IMG/VR virus record: IMGVR_UViG_3300044739_000022 | Coordinates: 1 to 45,274 of that record | Direction: 5' to 3' (one strand) | DNA length: 45,274 nt | Source of the DNA: a virus | Shown here: positions 39,527-45,274 of the stretch, piece after piece | Numbering within the stretch: the first letter of the stretch is position 1 | Layout of the letters: each line of letters begins with the position of its first letter | Notes under the pieces: model-generated | Seen by the model: the letters and a program-made list of their open reading frames with translations, nothing else | Databases searched by the model: none | Told to the model about the DNA's origin: nothing | Position numbers and translations under genes: made by a program

Positions 39527-39927
39527 TCCGGCCAAGATGGTCCGCGCGACCGGGCCACGGATCCGTCATGAACAGCGAGCAGACCGCGCGTGCTCTCCGG
39601 CACGTCATCGCCGACCTGCTGGCCGGACCGGACCTCGCAGGCGCCGCGTGCACCACCACCGACCCGGACGCCTGGTTCCCGGAGCAGGGCGACGGAGCGT
39701 CGTCGCGGGCGGCGAAGACGATTTGCAAGGGCGGGGTGTACCACGGTCGCCGCATCCCGCCGTGCCCGGTCCGCGCCGCGTGCCTGTCCCGGGCGCTGGA
39801 CGCCCCCGATGTGATCACCCACTGGGGCATGTGGGCGGGCTACACCGCGCCGAAGATCCGCCGGATGCGCAAGCTTCGCGCCGGGCTCCGCCGGGCCATC
39901 CCGCCCGCCAGCGATCAGGCCGCGTGA
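39523..39927 (+). CDS. WhiB-like iron-sulfur transcription factor with expanded Cys spacing
   Basis: The 134-residue product carries four Cys in WhiB order: C43 (AAC), C68 (TIC), C81 (PPCPV), C87 (RAAC), then G-M-W-A-G near 102-106, the equivalent of the G-V/I-W-G-G turn, and a basic end (KIRRMRKLR). Canonical WhiB has C-x2-C-x5-C. Here twelve residues lie between the second and third Cys. The start GTG 39523 overlaps the previous stop; ATG 39568 is possible. WhiB proteins are actinobacterial [4Fe-4S] regulators that bind the sigma factor. A phage copy could redirect host transcription. Confidence 0.8.
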   Translation: MIRPRWSARPGHGSVMNSEQTARALRHVIADLLAGPDLAGAACTTTDPDAWFPEQGDGASSRAAKTICKGGVYHGRRIPPCPVRAACLSRALDAPDVITHWGMWAGYTAPKIRRMRKLRAGLRRAIPPASDQAA

Positions 39928-40178
39928 TGGCCTGCCGGAAGACTGGCCGCTTCCCGTCGGAGGAGTCGGCCATGCGCCGGGTGCGGCGGATCTGGGACGA
40001 CCTGGCGGCCGGCCGGGCGACGATGCGCGATCACACCCCGCACGCCGCCGTCTGGTGCTACGCGCACAGCTGTTGGCACCTGACCAGCAACGCGATCAAG
40101 CCGAAGGGTCGCGGGAAGCGCGGCCGGCTGGCGAACGGCCTGCGGGCCAACGACCGGCGAGCGAGGAGCTACCGATGA
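39927..40178 (+). CDS. Small basic protein with Trp/His motif
   Basis: The 83-residue product (ATG 39927 overlapping stop) has a W-C-Y-A-H-S-C-W-H-L-T segment at 43-53 and a strongly basic C-terminus. It might bind metal or nucleic acid, but nothing is recognised. It overlaps the next start by four bases. Confidence 0.55.
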   Translation: MACRKTGRFPSEESAMRRVRRIWDDLAAGRATMRDHTPHAAVWCYAHSCWHLTSNAIKPKGRGKRGRLANGLRANDRRARSYR

Positions 40179-40357
40179 ACATGATCAAGAATTGGCTGAG
40201 CGACGCCCTGGATCGCGTCGCGTCGGCACCGGAGCGTCGACTGGAGCGCGCGCTGGCGTGCCCCGAGTGCTCTCACAGCACGGTGGAGGCGTCGCCGGAT
40301 TGCTACTGCACGGACCCGGGGTGCCTGTGCGTCGAACTCCACGAGAGCCAGCGGTGA
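40175..40357 (+). CDS. Small Cys-rich protein
   Basis: The 60-residue product (ATG 40175, GAGGAG upstream) has C-P-E-C at 29-32 and C-Y-C-T-D-P-G-C-L-C at 43-52, six Cys in total. A metal-binding mini-domain is likely. Function unknown. Confidence 0.6.
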   Translation: MNMIKNWLSDALDRVASAPERRLERALACPECSHSTVEASPDCYCTDPGCLCVELHESQR

Positions 40358-40704
40358 CCGGCCAGTGGCTGGCGCCGGTCGCCGGTGAGCACCGGTGCCG
40401 CACGCCCTTCATCCTGCCGTTCCGCGTTCGGACCGGTGACCGCTGGAAGTGCGCGGCGCGGCTCTACGAAGGCGAAGTATGCGGCCGGACCTGGCGCGTC
40501 ACGGTCGATCCGTACAGCCGCACGCGGGAGTGGACCTTGGAGAACCCGGACCAGCCGGAGGCGTGGAAGGTCTTCCGTCCGGTGAGCACCGAGCAGCTGA
40601 ACTACTGGCTGGAGCAGGAGCTGGGCGCGGCGTCCAAGACGAAGACGGCTACCGACGTGGTGGCCGCGATCCTGAAGCACTTCGAGGTAGGGAGCAGGCA
40701 GTGA
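40354..40704 (+). CDS. Small unknown Arg/Trp-rich protein
   Basis: The 116-residue product begins at GTG 40354 over the previous stop. The middle is basic and beta-like (FRVRTGDRWKCAARLYEGEVC); the C-terminus is helical (TKTATDVVAAILKHFEV). No domain recognised. Confidence 0.55.
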   Translation: MTGQWLAPVAGEHRCRTPFILPFRVRTGDRWKCAARLYEGEVCGRTWRVTVDPYSRTREWTLENPDQPEAWKVFRPVSTEQLNYWLEQELGAASKTKTATDVVAAILKHFEVGSRQ

Positions 40705-41354
40705 GCGAATCCCGGAAGAGGATCAAGGCCCCGATGCCGGACGGCTGGCAGGAGCTGGCCGCCGCCGTGCGCGAGGTGCGGGACCAGATCCGCGAGTCCT
40801 TCGGCCCGCGCGTCGAAGTCCGCGAGATCGGCGGCATGGTCCTCCGGGGCATGGCGGAAGACCTGGACCAGGTTCGCGAACTCAAGTTCGAGCCGACCGA
40901 CGCGGAGCGGTTCGGTGGACATGGGGAGCTGATCTGCCGCGAAGACCTGGAGGCGATGGAGCAGCCAGCGGCCCGCGTCGGCCGGCTGAAGCGCGAGGTC
41001 CGTGACCGCGTCCTGGAGCTGTGCGGCTGGGAGGACGGCGCGGAGACCACCGCCAGCGGAAGCCAGGACAACGACCTGGCCGCCGAACGCGCGGACGCCG
41101 TCATGGCCTTCCTGGGCCTCGCCCGGGGCCACTCCTTGCCGAACAAGCTGTTGCCGCGCGGCGAGCACCCGGGCGACTGGCTGACCCCGGGTACCGAGGT
41201 GACCGTGCTCGGGCGACACCCGGCCGTCGTGATGCCGCGCCGGGATATGGTCACCGTGAAGCTGGAGGGGAGCGACGTAGTCACCGAGTTCCCCCGCATG
41301 TCGATCACAAAGAGGGGTGAGGCGTGGACGCCGCCGAAGCGCACGGACGACTGA
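40701..41354 (+). CDS. Unknown protein with helical N-terminus and SH3-like end
   Basis: This 217-residue product (GTG 40701) has two long helices (residues 10-40, 85-115) and a final 60-residue beta region (TPGTEVTVLGRHPAVVMPRRDMVTVKLEG) reminiscent of a KOW/SH3-like fold. The stop overlaps the next frame. Function unknown. Confidence 0.55.
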   Translation: MSESRKRIKAPMPDGWQELAAAVREVRDQIRESFGPRVEVREIGGMVLRGMAEDLDQVRELKFEPTDAERFGGHGELICREDLEAMEQPAARVGRLKREVRDRVLELCGWEDGAETTASGSQDNDLAAERADAVMAFLGLARGHSLPNKLLPRGEHPGDWLTPGTEVTVLGRHPAVVMPRRDMVTVKLEGSDVVTEFPRMSITKRGEAWTPPKRTDD

Positions 41355-41713
41355 TGGCCGCCACCGGAGGACAGCCGTACACCCCGAAGCTGGAGGAGCC
41401 CACACCGGCCGAACCGAGCACGGCCCAGGCTGTCGTTCCGGGCCACGGCGGCATGGTCGAGCCCGAGCGCACCGAGACGACCGCCACCGTGCTGCCTGGC
41501 GGCCTGAACGGCGTCGCCCTCGCGATCGGGCAGGCCACCACCACGCTGGAGGAGTTCGCCGACGCGGCGCGGAAGCTGGTCGAGACGGCCGAAGAGGTCG
41601 TCGACCAGGACGGCCGGGAGATCTGGCTGACCGCCGGTGAGGTCGAGCTGGACCAGTGGACCCAGCGCCTGACCGACGCGGCCGCCGTCGTCCGGCGGCA
41701 ACTCGGGGGCTAA
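41324..41713 (+). CDS. Unknown acidic protein
   Basis: The 129-residue product may start at GTG 41324, preceded by AAGAGGGG, or at ATG 41354 (TGATG overlap). I prefer 41324 because of the ribosome site. The C-terminal half is helical (TTLEEFADAARKLVETAEEVV). It ends the operon directly before a palindrome site. Function unknown. Confidence 0.55.
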   Translation: MDAAEAHGRLMAATGGQPYTPKLEEPTPAEPSTAQAVVPGHGGMVEPERTETTATVLPGGLNGVALAIGQATTTLEEFADAARKLVETAEEVVDQDGREIWLTAGEVELDQWTQRLTDAAAVVRRQLGG

Positions 41714-41715
41714 TG

Positions 41716-41741
41716 TTGCCCCCCATCCTGGGGGTGTGGTA
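41716..41741 (+). promoter_or_regulatory. Palindrome promoter P12 for a structured RNA
   Basis: CCCCCC ATCCT GGGGG (41719-41734) with TGTGGT or TGGTAC as -10 (41735-41742) and TTGC overlapping the C-run. It lies six bases after the preceding stop and faces an untranslated hairpin-rich region. Confidence 0.6.
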
Positions 41742-41884
41742 CCTTCGGTTTTGCGAAGTGCTGGCGCCAAACCAGGCGCGGACACCGGTAGCGCACCGGC
41801 AGTCACGTACTGGGGCAACGCCTCCCCACGTCGCACCAGCAGCCGTCTGGCCGTCTCTCCGAGAATGGTCCAGGCGGCTTTCTG
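41742..41884 (+). ncRNA. Candidate structured non-coding RNA with its own terminator
   Basis: Between P12 and the next promoter lie five consecutive hairpins: 41743-41758 (CTTCG/CGAAG), 41764-41779 (GCGCC/GGCGC), 41785-41799 (CCGGT/ACCGG), 41811-41828 (TGGGG/CCCCA) and a final 10-bp stem 41841-41850 with 41870-41879. The last ends in TTCT and works as terminator. The only open frame here crosses the terminator and next promoter, so it is not credible as a gene. It does not match a tRNA or riboswitch I know. Confidence 0.55.
41841..41884 (+). terminator. Intrinsic terminator of the candidate RNA
   Basis: Stem AGCCGTCTGG with CCAGGCGGCT (one G-U pair), inner TCTC/GAGA hairpin, followed by TTCT. 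Confidence 0.65.
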
Positions 41885-41890
41885 GTGTGT

Positions 41891-41931
41891 ATGGGTTCCC
41901 CCAGAATGGGGGGTGAGATAGACTCGCGGGC
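41891..41931 (+). promoter_or_regulatory. Palindrome promoter P13, leaderless
   Basis: CCCCC AGAAT GGGGGG (41898-41913), then TAGACT (41919-41924) as -10. ATG 41932 starts seven bases later. -35 not clear. Confidence 0.65.
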
Positions 41932-42327
41932 ATGACCGCATCTACCACTCAGATCCAAGTCCCGGAGCGGGTGTACGCGGAGTACTGGCCGGCGAACGTG
42001 CTCATGCCGGACGGCACCATCCGCCGGAAGGTCCGCGTGTATCTGACGGACACCGGAGCGCACCTGTTCTTCACGAAGCCCTCGGACGAACTGGCACCGG
42101 GCTTCACCGCGAAGATCGACTACGCCGCCACCGAACCGCCGGACCTTCACGCCTTCAACGTGGGCGTGGACATCGTGCTGGCGAACCAGGCACACGTGGT
42201 GGTCGACGGCCAGCACGAACGGCCGATGCTGGTGATCACGCCCACCGGCGGATGCGGATGCGGCACCACGCTCCGGACCTGGCGGCCCAGCTGGTCACAT
42301 GAGGTGTCGCCGTGGCCGGGCCTGTAG
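41932..42327 (+). CDS. Unknown protein, first gene of the terminal operon, leaderless
   Basis: The 131-residue product starts at ATG 41932 without ribosome site. It is beta-rich (RVYAEYWPANVLMPDG, KVRVYLTDTGAHLFF, NVGVDIVLANQAHVVV) with a small GCGCGTT motif at the end. It overlaps the next gene by 16 bases. Function unknown. Confidence 0.6.
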   Translation: MTASTTQIQVPERVYAEYWPANVLMPDGTIRRKVRVYLTDTGAHLFFTKPSDELAPGFTAKIDYAATEPPDLHAFNVGVDIVLANQAHVVVDGQHERPMLVITPTGGCGCGTTLRTWRPSWSHEVSPWPGL

Positions 42328-42542
42328 CGCCCCGGCGCGAGCAACCCGCCTTCCGGGTCGGCGCCTACCTGATCTTCGCCATGCTGCTCGGGGTGACGCT
42401 GAGCGCCCTCGGGCTGGGCGACTGGGTCTTCCCGATCTACGCGGCGGTGGGCCTGATGGAAGTCAGCGTCACCGTGGCACTGATGTTCCGTCGTCGGCGA
42501 GCTCAACGCCGCCCCGGCCCGCGAGCGGAGTGGATCGACTGA
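42312..42542 (+). CDS. Small two-helix membrane protein
   Basis: The 76-residue product starts at GTG 42312. Two hydrophobic helices (residues 17-33 and 38-58) are followed by a very basic tail (RRRRAQRRPGPR). A phage membrane accessory protein; no family recognised. Confidence 0.65.
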   Translation: MAGPVAPRREQPAFRVGAYLIFAMLLGVTLSALGLGDWVFPIYAAVGLMEVSVTVALMFRRRRAQRRPGPRAEWID

Positions 42543-43456
42543 TGGCACAACACATCCTGATGGTTCTTCCGTCCACAAAGGACGAGAAGCCGCGCATGGT
42601 CGGGCCGTTCCTCACCGAGGCGACCGCCACGGCGTGGGCCGTCCGCGAGGGCATCGATCAGGCGCGCTGCGTGATCCGCCCGCTGGAGCCGCCCACCTCG
42701 CTCTACGGCTACGGCCGTCACGCGCTGATCCCGAGCCCGCGCCCGCGCAAGGCCCGGTGGCCCGGCGAGCCGGGAACGATCATGTCCGACGAAGACGCCG
42801 TCAAGATCGTCGGACAGCCGACGGATGAGCCCGAGCGTGCCCGGCGGATCACGATCACCGGCGAGCCCGAGCACGTCCCGGCTGGCGCGCTCACCGGCGG
42901 GATCAAGCACTGGGTCACCGGCGAAGCCCTGGATGCCGCGCCCCACAACGTGCTCAACGACGCGGACGCGGTAGCCACCTGGTCCGGCCGGATGGCGCAC
43001 TTCGGCGCGCCGACGGGCGACGGGCGCGTGCTGGAGCTGGACGGCCTGGGCTCGGGCGACTGGGTGGGCCACTTCGTGCGCATGCCGGTGGGCGTCTGGG
43101 TAATGGTGCCGAACGTCGGCGCGCTGCCCATCGGCCTGTGCGAACAGGTCACGGTGGAGGACGGCCGGCTGCTCGGGAAGGGCCGGATTTCCATCGGTCA
43201 CCTCCAGAAGGCCGCGCCCGAGCTGTACGCGAGGGCGTTCCCGTCGTGGGACACCGGGCAGCTCACGCCCGAGATGGACGTGCAGGACATCCCCGCCGCC
43301 ATCGACGTGACCAACGGGCAGCACACCTACACGGCCGGCCACCCGACCGTGAGCGGCCCGTGGGAGCTGGAGCGCGTGGTCTTCGGCTCGGTACCCGCCT
43401 GGCCTGGGTGCGCGGTCCGGTTCGACGACGTGCAGATGAAGGCGTTCCCGTCGTGA
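42542..43456 (+). CDS. Unknown 304-residue protein
   Basis: The product starts at ATG 42542 (TGATG). Residues 1-50 form a small alpha/beta part (TEATATAWAVREGIDQAR). Residues 95-170 and 190-290 look beta-rich with a MVPNVGALPIGLC strand. No catalytic motif found. It could be two fused domains. It is the largest gene in the terminal operon. Confidence 0.55.
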   Translation: MAQHILMVLPSTKDEKPRMVGPFLTEATATAWAVREGIDQARCVIRPLEPPTSLYGYGRHALIPSPRPRKARWPGEPGTIMSDEDAVKIVGQPTDEPERARRITITGEPEHVPAGALTGGIKHWVTGEALDAAPHNVLNDADAVATWSGRMAHFGAPTGDGRVLELDGLGSGDWVGHFVRMPVGVWVMVPNVGALPIGLCEQVTVEDGRLLGKGRISIGHLQKAAPELYARAFPSWDTGQLTPEMDVQDIPAAIDVTNGQHTYTAGHPTVSGPWELERVVFGSVPAWPGCAVRFDDVQMKAFPS

Positions 43457-43782
43457 CCTCGAAGAAGAAGCTTCGCAAGGCGCTCCGCTTCGAGCTGGAG
43501 TTGCACTGGGACGCCCTCGCTCACGCGGTCCGGATGGCCGTCGTGCCCGGCACCTGGACGATCGGGTGCGAGAACCACGCCGACGCGATCCGGCGCATCT
43601 CCGCACTGGTCGGCCCGACGAACTGGACGGCCGTCCCGACCTCCCTACTGCTGGACGGCACGTATCAGCGACTCAGCGGCGAGATGGGGTACGACGGCCC
43701 CGAGTTCACGCCGGACCTGGATTACATCGCTGACCTGGAGCAATGGGCCAGCGGAACGAGGACCACCACCGAAGGAGAATGA
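43453..43782 (+). CDS. Small unknown helical protein
   Basis: The 109-residue product begins at GTG 43453 over the previous stop. Basic N-terminus (TSKKKLRKALRFELELHWDALAHAV), then a mixed part. No family recognised. Confidence 0.55.
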   Translation: MTSKKKLRKALRFELELHWDALAHAVRMAVVPGTWTIGCENHADAIRRISALVGPTNWTAVPTSLLLDGTYQRLSGEMGYDGPEFTPDLDYIADLEQWASGTRTTTEGE

Positions 43783-43784
43783 TC

Positions 43785-44006
43785 ATGATCGAAGTCCGTC
43801 TCCGCCACGAAGACGACGCCCGAGCCGTCCACCTGTTCGAATGGGACCCGGCCGACCTGGACGGCGCTGTCCGCACGCTCATGGATGTGGGCGTCCGCGA
43901 CAGCGGCGGTAACCAGTACGCCGGTCGCGAGCACTTCACGTCGGAGGTCGTGTACGAAGACGGCGAAGCGTTCCTGGAGATCGTCTTCGGGTTCGGTGTC
44001 GCGTGA
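43785..44006 (+). CDS. Small unknown acidic protein
   Basis: 73 residues from ATG 43785; ATG 43779 is too close to GGAG (43774-43777). The protein shows strands M-I-E-V-R-L-R-H and a helix A-D-L-D-G-A-V-R-T-L-M-D. A small alpha/beta protein; function unknown. It overlaps the next start by four bases. Confidence 0.55.
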   Translation: MIEVRLRHEDDARAVHLFEWDPADLDGAVRTLMDVGVRDSGGNQYAGREHFTSEVVYEDGEAFLEIVFGFGVA

Positions 44007-44377
44007 TCGAAGTCGACGTGGAAGACGGCTGGCTCCTGGTCACCGCCATCAACCGGACCAACGGCGAGGCGACGACCGGCACCTACGCCCTGAAGACCGT
44101 GGGCGAGGGCAGCGGCGGCCGCCAGCGCCTGGTGGCCATCGGCATGAACGAGGAGGACCAGGACCAGACCTTCGTCCTGACCACCCGTCCGGCCGTGAGC
44201 GAGCCGCCCGAGGTCGAGCCGTACCAGGAGCTGATCCGCCAGATGATCGCGGCCGACGAAGCCTGTCCGTCCGGGCTCTGTCGAGTCACCATGATGGGCC
44301 ACCTCCTGGCGCGCGTGGCGGAGCCGCTGCGTGACCTGGTGAAGGCGCTCGACCCGGACCACCAGGAGGAAGTGTGA
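44003..44377 (+). CDS. Small unknown protein
   Basis: The 124-residue product (GTG 44003) has a beta N-terminal half (MIEVDVEDGWLLVTAINR) and a helical C-terminal half (EPYQELIRQMIAADEA). The start MIEV-V-like strand resembles the previous gene. Function unknown. Confidence 0.55.
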   Translation: MIEVDVEDGWLLVTAINRTNGEATTGTYALKTVGEGSGGRQRLVAIGMNEEDQDQTFVLTTRPAVSEPPEVEPYQELIRQMIAADEACPSGLCRVTMMGHLLARVAEPLRDLVKALDPDHQEEV

Positions 44378-44580
44378 TCACCTGGATTCCGATCGTCCTG
44401 GCCCTGGTCGCCATCGGGCTCGCCCTGTGGTCGCTCCGACTCGCCACGCGCGCCCGGCAGCTGGCGGAGCGGGCCATGGCGGAGCTGATCCTGGAGCGTC
44501 CGGCACGGCTGAGCGACGCCATCCGCACGATGGTCGGCGACGCCGCCAGCGCCCACCTGCGCACCCGGAGGCGACCGTGA
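44374..44580 (+). CDS. Small single-helix membrane protein
   Basis: The 68-residue product (GTG 44374) begins with a hydrophobic helix (WIPIVLALVAIGLALWSL) and ends basic. It overlaps both neighbours. Likely N-out or N-in single-span membrane protein of unknown role. Confidence 0.6.
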   Translation: MITWIPIVLALVAIGLALWSLRLATRARQLAERAMAELILERPARLSDAIRTMVGDAASAHLRTRRRP

Positions 44581-44822
44581 AGACCTGGACGGAGTACGCC
44601 GTGCGCATCCGGACCGGCGCCGGGGAGGTGCGGCACGTGGTGGTCGACGGCCCCGAGCCGCACCACGTCGGCCAGTACGCCCGGCGGCCGGCCGATGACG
44701 GCTCGAACCGCACGGTGCCCGATATGGACGCGCTCCGCCAGCGCACGGTCCGCGCCACCGAGTGGCGGCGCCCGAGCACGATCATGCTGGACGCGCTGAA
44801 GCGGAAGCTGGAGACCTCATGA
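44577..44822 (+). CDS. Small unknown basic protein
   Basis: The 81-residue product (GTG 44577) has a strand W-T-E-Y-A-V-R-I-R, a G-E-V-R-H-V-V-V strand and a basic helix at the end. Possible nucleic-acid binding; no family recognised. Confidence 0.5.
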   Translation: MKTWTEYAVRIRTGAGEVRHVVVDGPEPHHVGQYARRPADDGSNRTVPDMDALRQRTVRATEWRRPSTIMLDALKRKLETS

Positions 44823-44926
44823 ACCCGTGGTGGTTGCTCCTGATCGTCCCCGCCGCCCTCCTGGTCGGCGCCCTGCTGACGCTCCTGTACTTCGTGATCC
44901 TTTGGAACCGGAGCGACTCATGGTGA
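44819..44926 (+). CDS. Very small membrane protein
   Basis: 35 residues, ATG 44819 to TGA 44924-44926, one hydrophobic helix (LLLIVPAALLVGALLTLLYFVIL) with a short polar end. Overlaps neighbours on both sides, which supports translation. Below the size most gene finders call. Confidence 0.55.
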   Translation: MNPWWLLLIVPAALLVGALLTLLYFVILWNRSDSW

Positions 44927-45274
44927 GGCGCCGACGCGGTCCGGGCTGTTGCGGTGGGTGCGGCGGGGACGGCGTCGACCCGACCGCGTACGAGTCCAAC
45001 GGTCAGTGCTGGGACTGCTACGGCACCGGGCACGCGCACGACGGCTGGTGCCGCTCGCGCTTCCTGGACTGGTTCCACGTCCACTCGCTGGGGGTCATCC
45101 AGGCCTTGATCGTCTGGCTGTTGCTCGCTGGCATCGTCATGATCGCGCTCGCGGTCCACGACTACGTGTGGCCGGCCTACGTCTTCGCCGTCGTCTCGGG
45201 CGCGTGGTGGTTCGGCTGGCTCGTGCTCGACCTCGCCGCCGACCGGCAGATCGGGCGGTGCGGCCCGCTGCCCG
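44920..45274 (+). CDS. Cys-rich membrane protein, partial
   Basis: The frame starts at ATG 44920 (or GTG 44923) and runs off the window. It has a C-C-x-x-C and C-W-D-C cluster (residues 10-33) that could bind zinc, then two hydrophobic helices (about 57-77 and 82-105). The layout resembles a small zinc-finger domain fused to membrane helices. Function unknown. Confidence 0.55.
   Translation, partial: MVRRRRGPGCCGGCGGDGVDPTAYESNGQCWDCYGTGHAHDGWCRSRFLDWFHVHSLGVIQALIVWLLLAGIVMIALAVHDYVWPAYVFAVVSGAWWFGWLVLDLAADRQIGRCGPLP

Noticed and set aside
11982-41913. G-quadruplex or i-motif explanation for the G/C runs
   Set aside because: Each site has only one G-run and one C-run of five or six, not four runs. 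The inverted symmetry and promoter spacing fit a protein-binding operator better.
41656-41916. 86-residue open frame over the hairpin region
   Set aside because: It would read through a terminator hairpin and the next palindrome promoter, and has no ribosome site.
1-45274. CRISPR arrays, tRNA genes, insertion sequences, integrase
   Set aside because: No regular repeat-spacer arrays, no cloverleaf with a T-loop, no transposase motif and no tyrosine or serine recombinase motif were seen on either strand.
1-45274. CTCGGG hexamers seem more frequent than CCCGAG on the + strand
   Set aside because: Most lie in the codon pair CTC-GGG (Leu/Val-Gly contexts) of + strand genes, so codon-pair preference explains them; a strand-directing motif would need a full count to support.

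Overview
The window is part of a high-GC tailed-phage genome of siphovirus type from an actinobacterial host. The actinobacterial assignment rests on four things: a WhiB-like protein, an FtsK/SpoIIIE-type Tra translocase with a DUF2637 (SpdB2-like) membrane protein, many GTG starts with tightly overlapping genes, and promoters that appear to drive leaderless mRNAs. The host genus cannot be fixed from sequence alone; Streptomyces or a relative is plausible. The window is open at both ends: the major capsid gene is cut at base 1 and a small gene is cut at 45274. Portal and capsid protease genes are not present. No integrase, partition gene or classical repressor was found.

Layout. 1-11.4 kb (+): capsid C-terminus, a capsid-like or structural protein, a tail-tube candidate, head-tail connector genes, tail assembly chaperone with a GGGAAAA -1 frameshift site, tape measure, distal tail and tail proteins. 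11.5-17.7 kb: a divergent HNH nuclease, a protein with two ribbon-helix-helix-like units, ERF annealase, a long accessory protein, SSB and small genes. 17.7-20.4 kb: an attenuator-like leader, a GIY-YIG nuclease, a replication protein with iteron-like repeats inside its gene, and a DnaB/RepA-type helicase. 20.5-26.1 kb: a papain-like protease, GH25 lysin, holin, RusA-like resolvase and tail fibre genes. 26.2-29.3 kb: P-loop protein, small and large terminase. 29.3-32.4 kb: small genes plus a YdjM-type membrane protein, closed by a strong two-way terminator. 32.6-35.8 kb (-): a plasmid-transfer-like operon (small membrane protein, SpdB2-HNH fusion, FtsK-like Tra). 35.9-45.3 kb (+): orphan cytosine-5 methyltransferase, DUF932 protein, WhiB-like protein and a long train of overlapping small genes.

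The most striking feature is a dispersed regulatory element. About a dozen intergenic sites carry a palindrome of the form CCCCCC-N5-GGGGGG. In the best copies it fills exactly the 17-bp spacer between a -35 (TTGACA/TTGTGT) and a -10 (TANNNT) box. It precedes nearly every transcription unit outside the structural block. Several of these promoters place the start codon 7-8 bases after the -10 box, implying leaderless messages. One such leaderless gene, at 12012, encodes a protein that looks like a tandem ribbon-helix-helix DNA-binding protein and is my first candidate for the factor that reads the palindromes. Together with the Tra/SpdB operon and the origin-like iterons, this suggests a temperate phage that could persist as a plasmid (phage-plasmid), with its non-structural genes under one operator system. 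That last step is inference.
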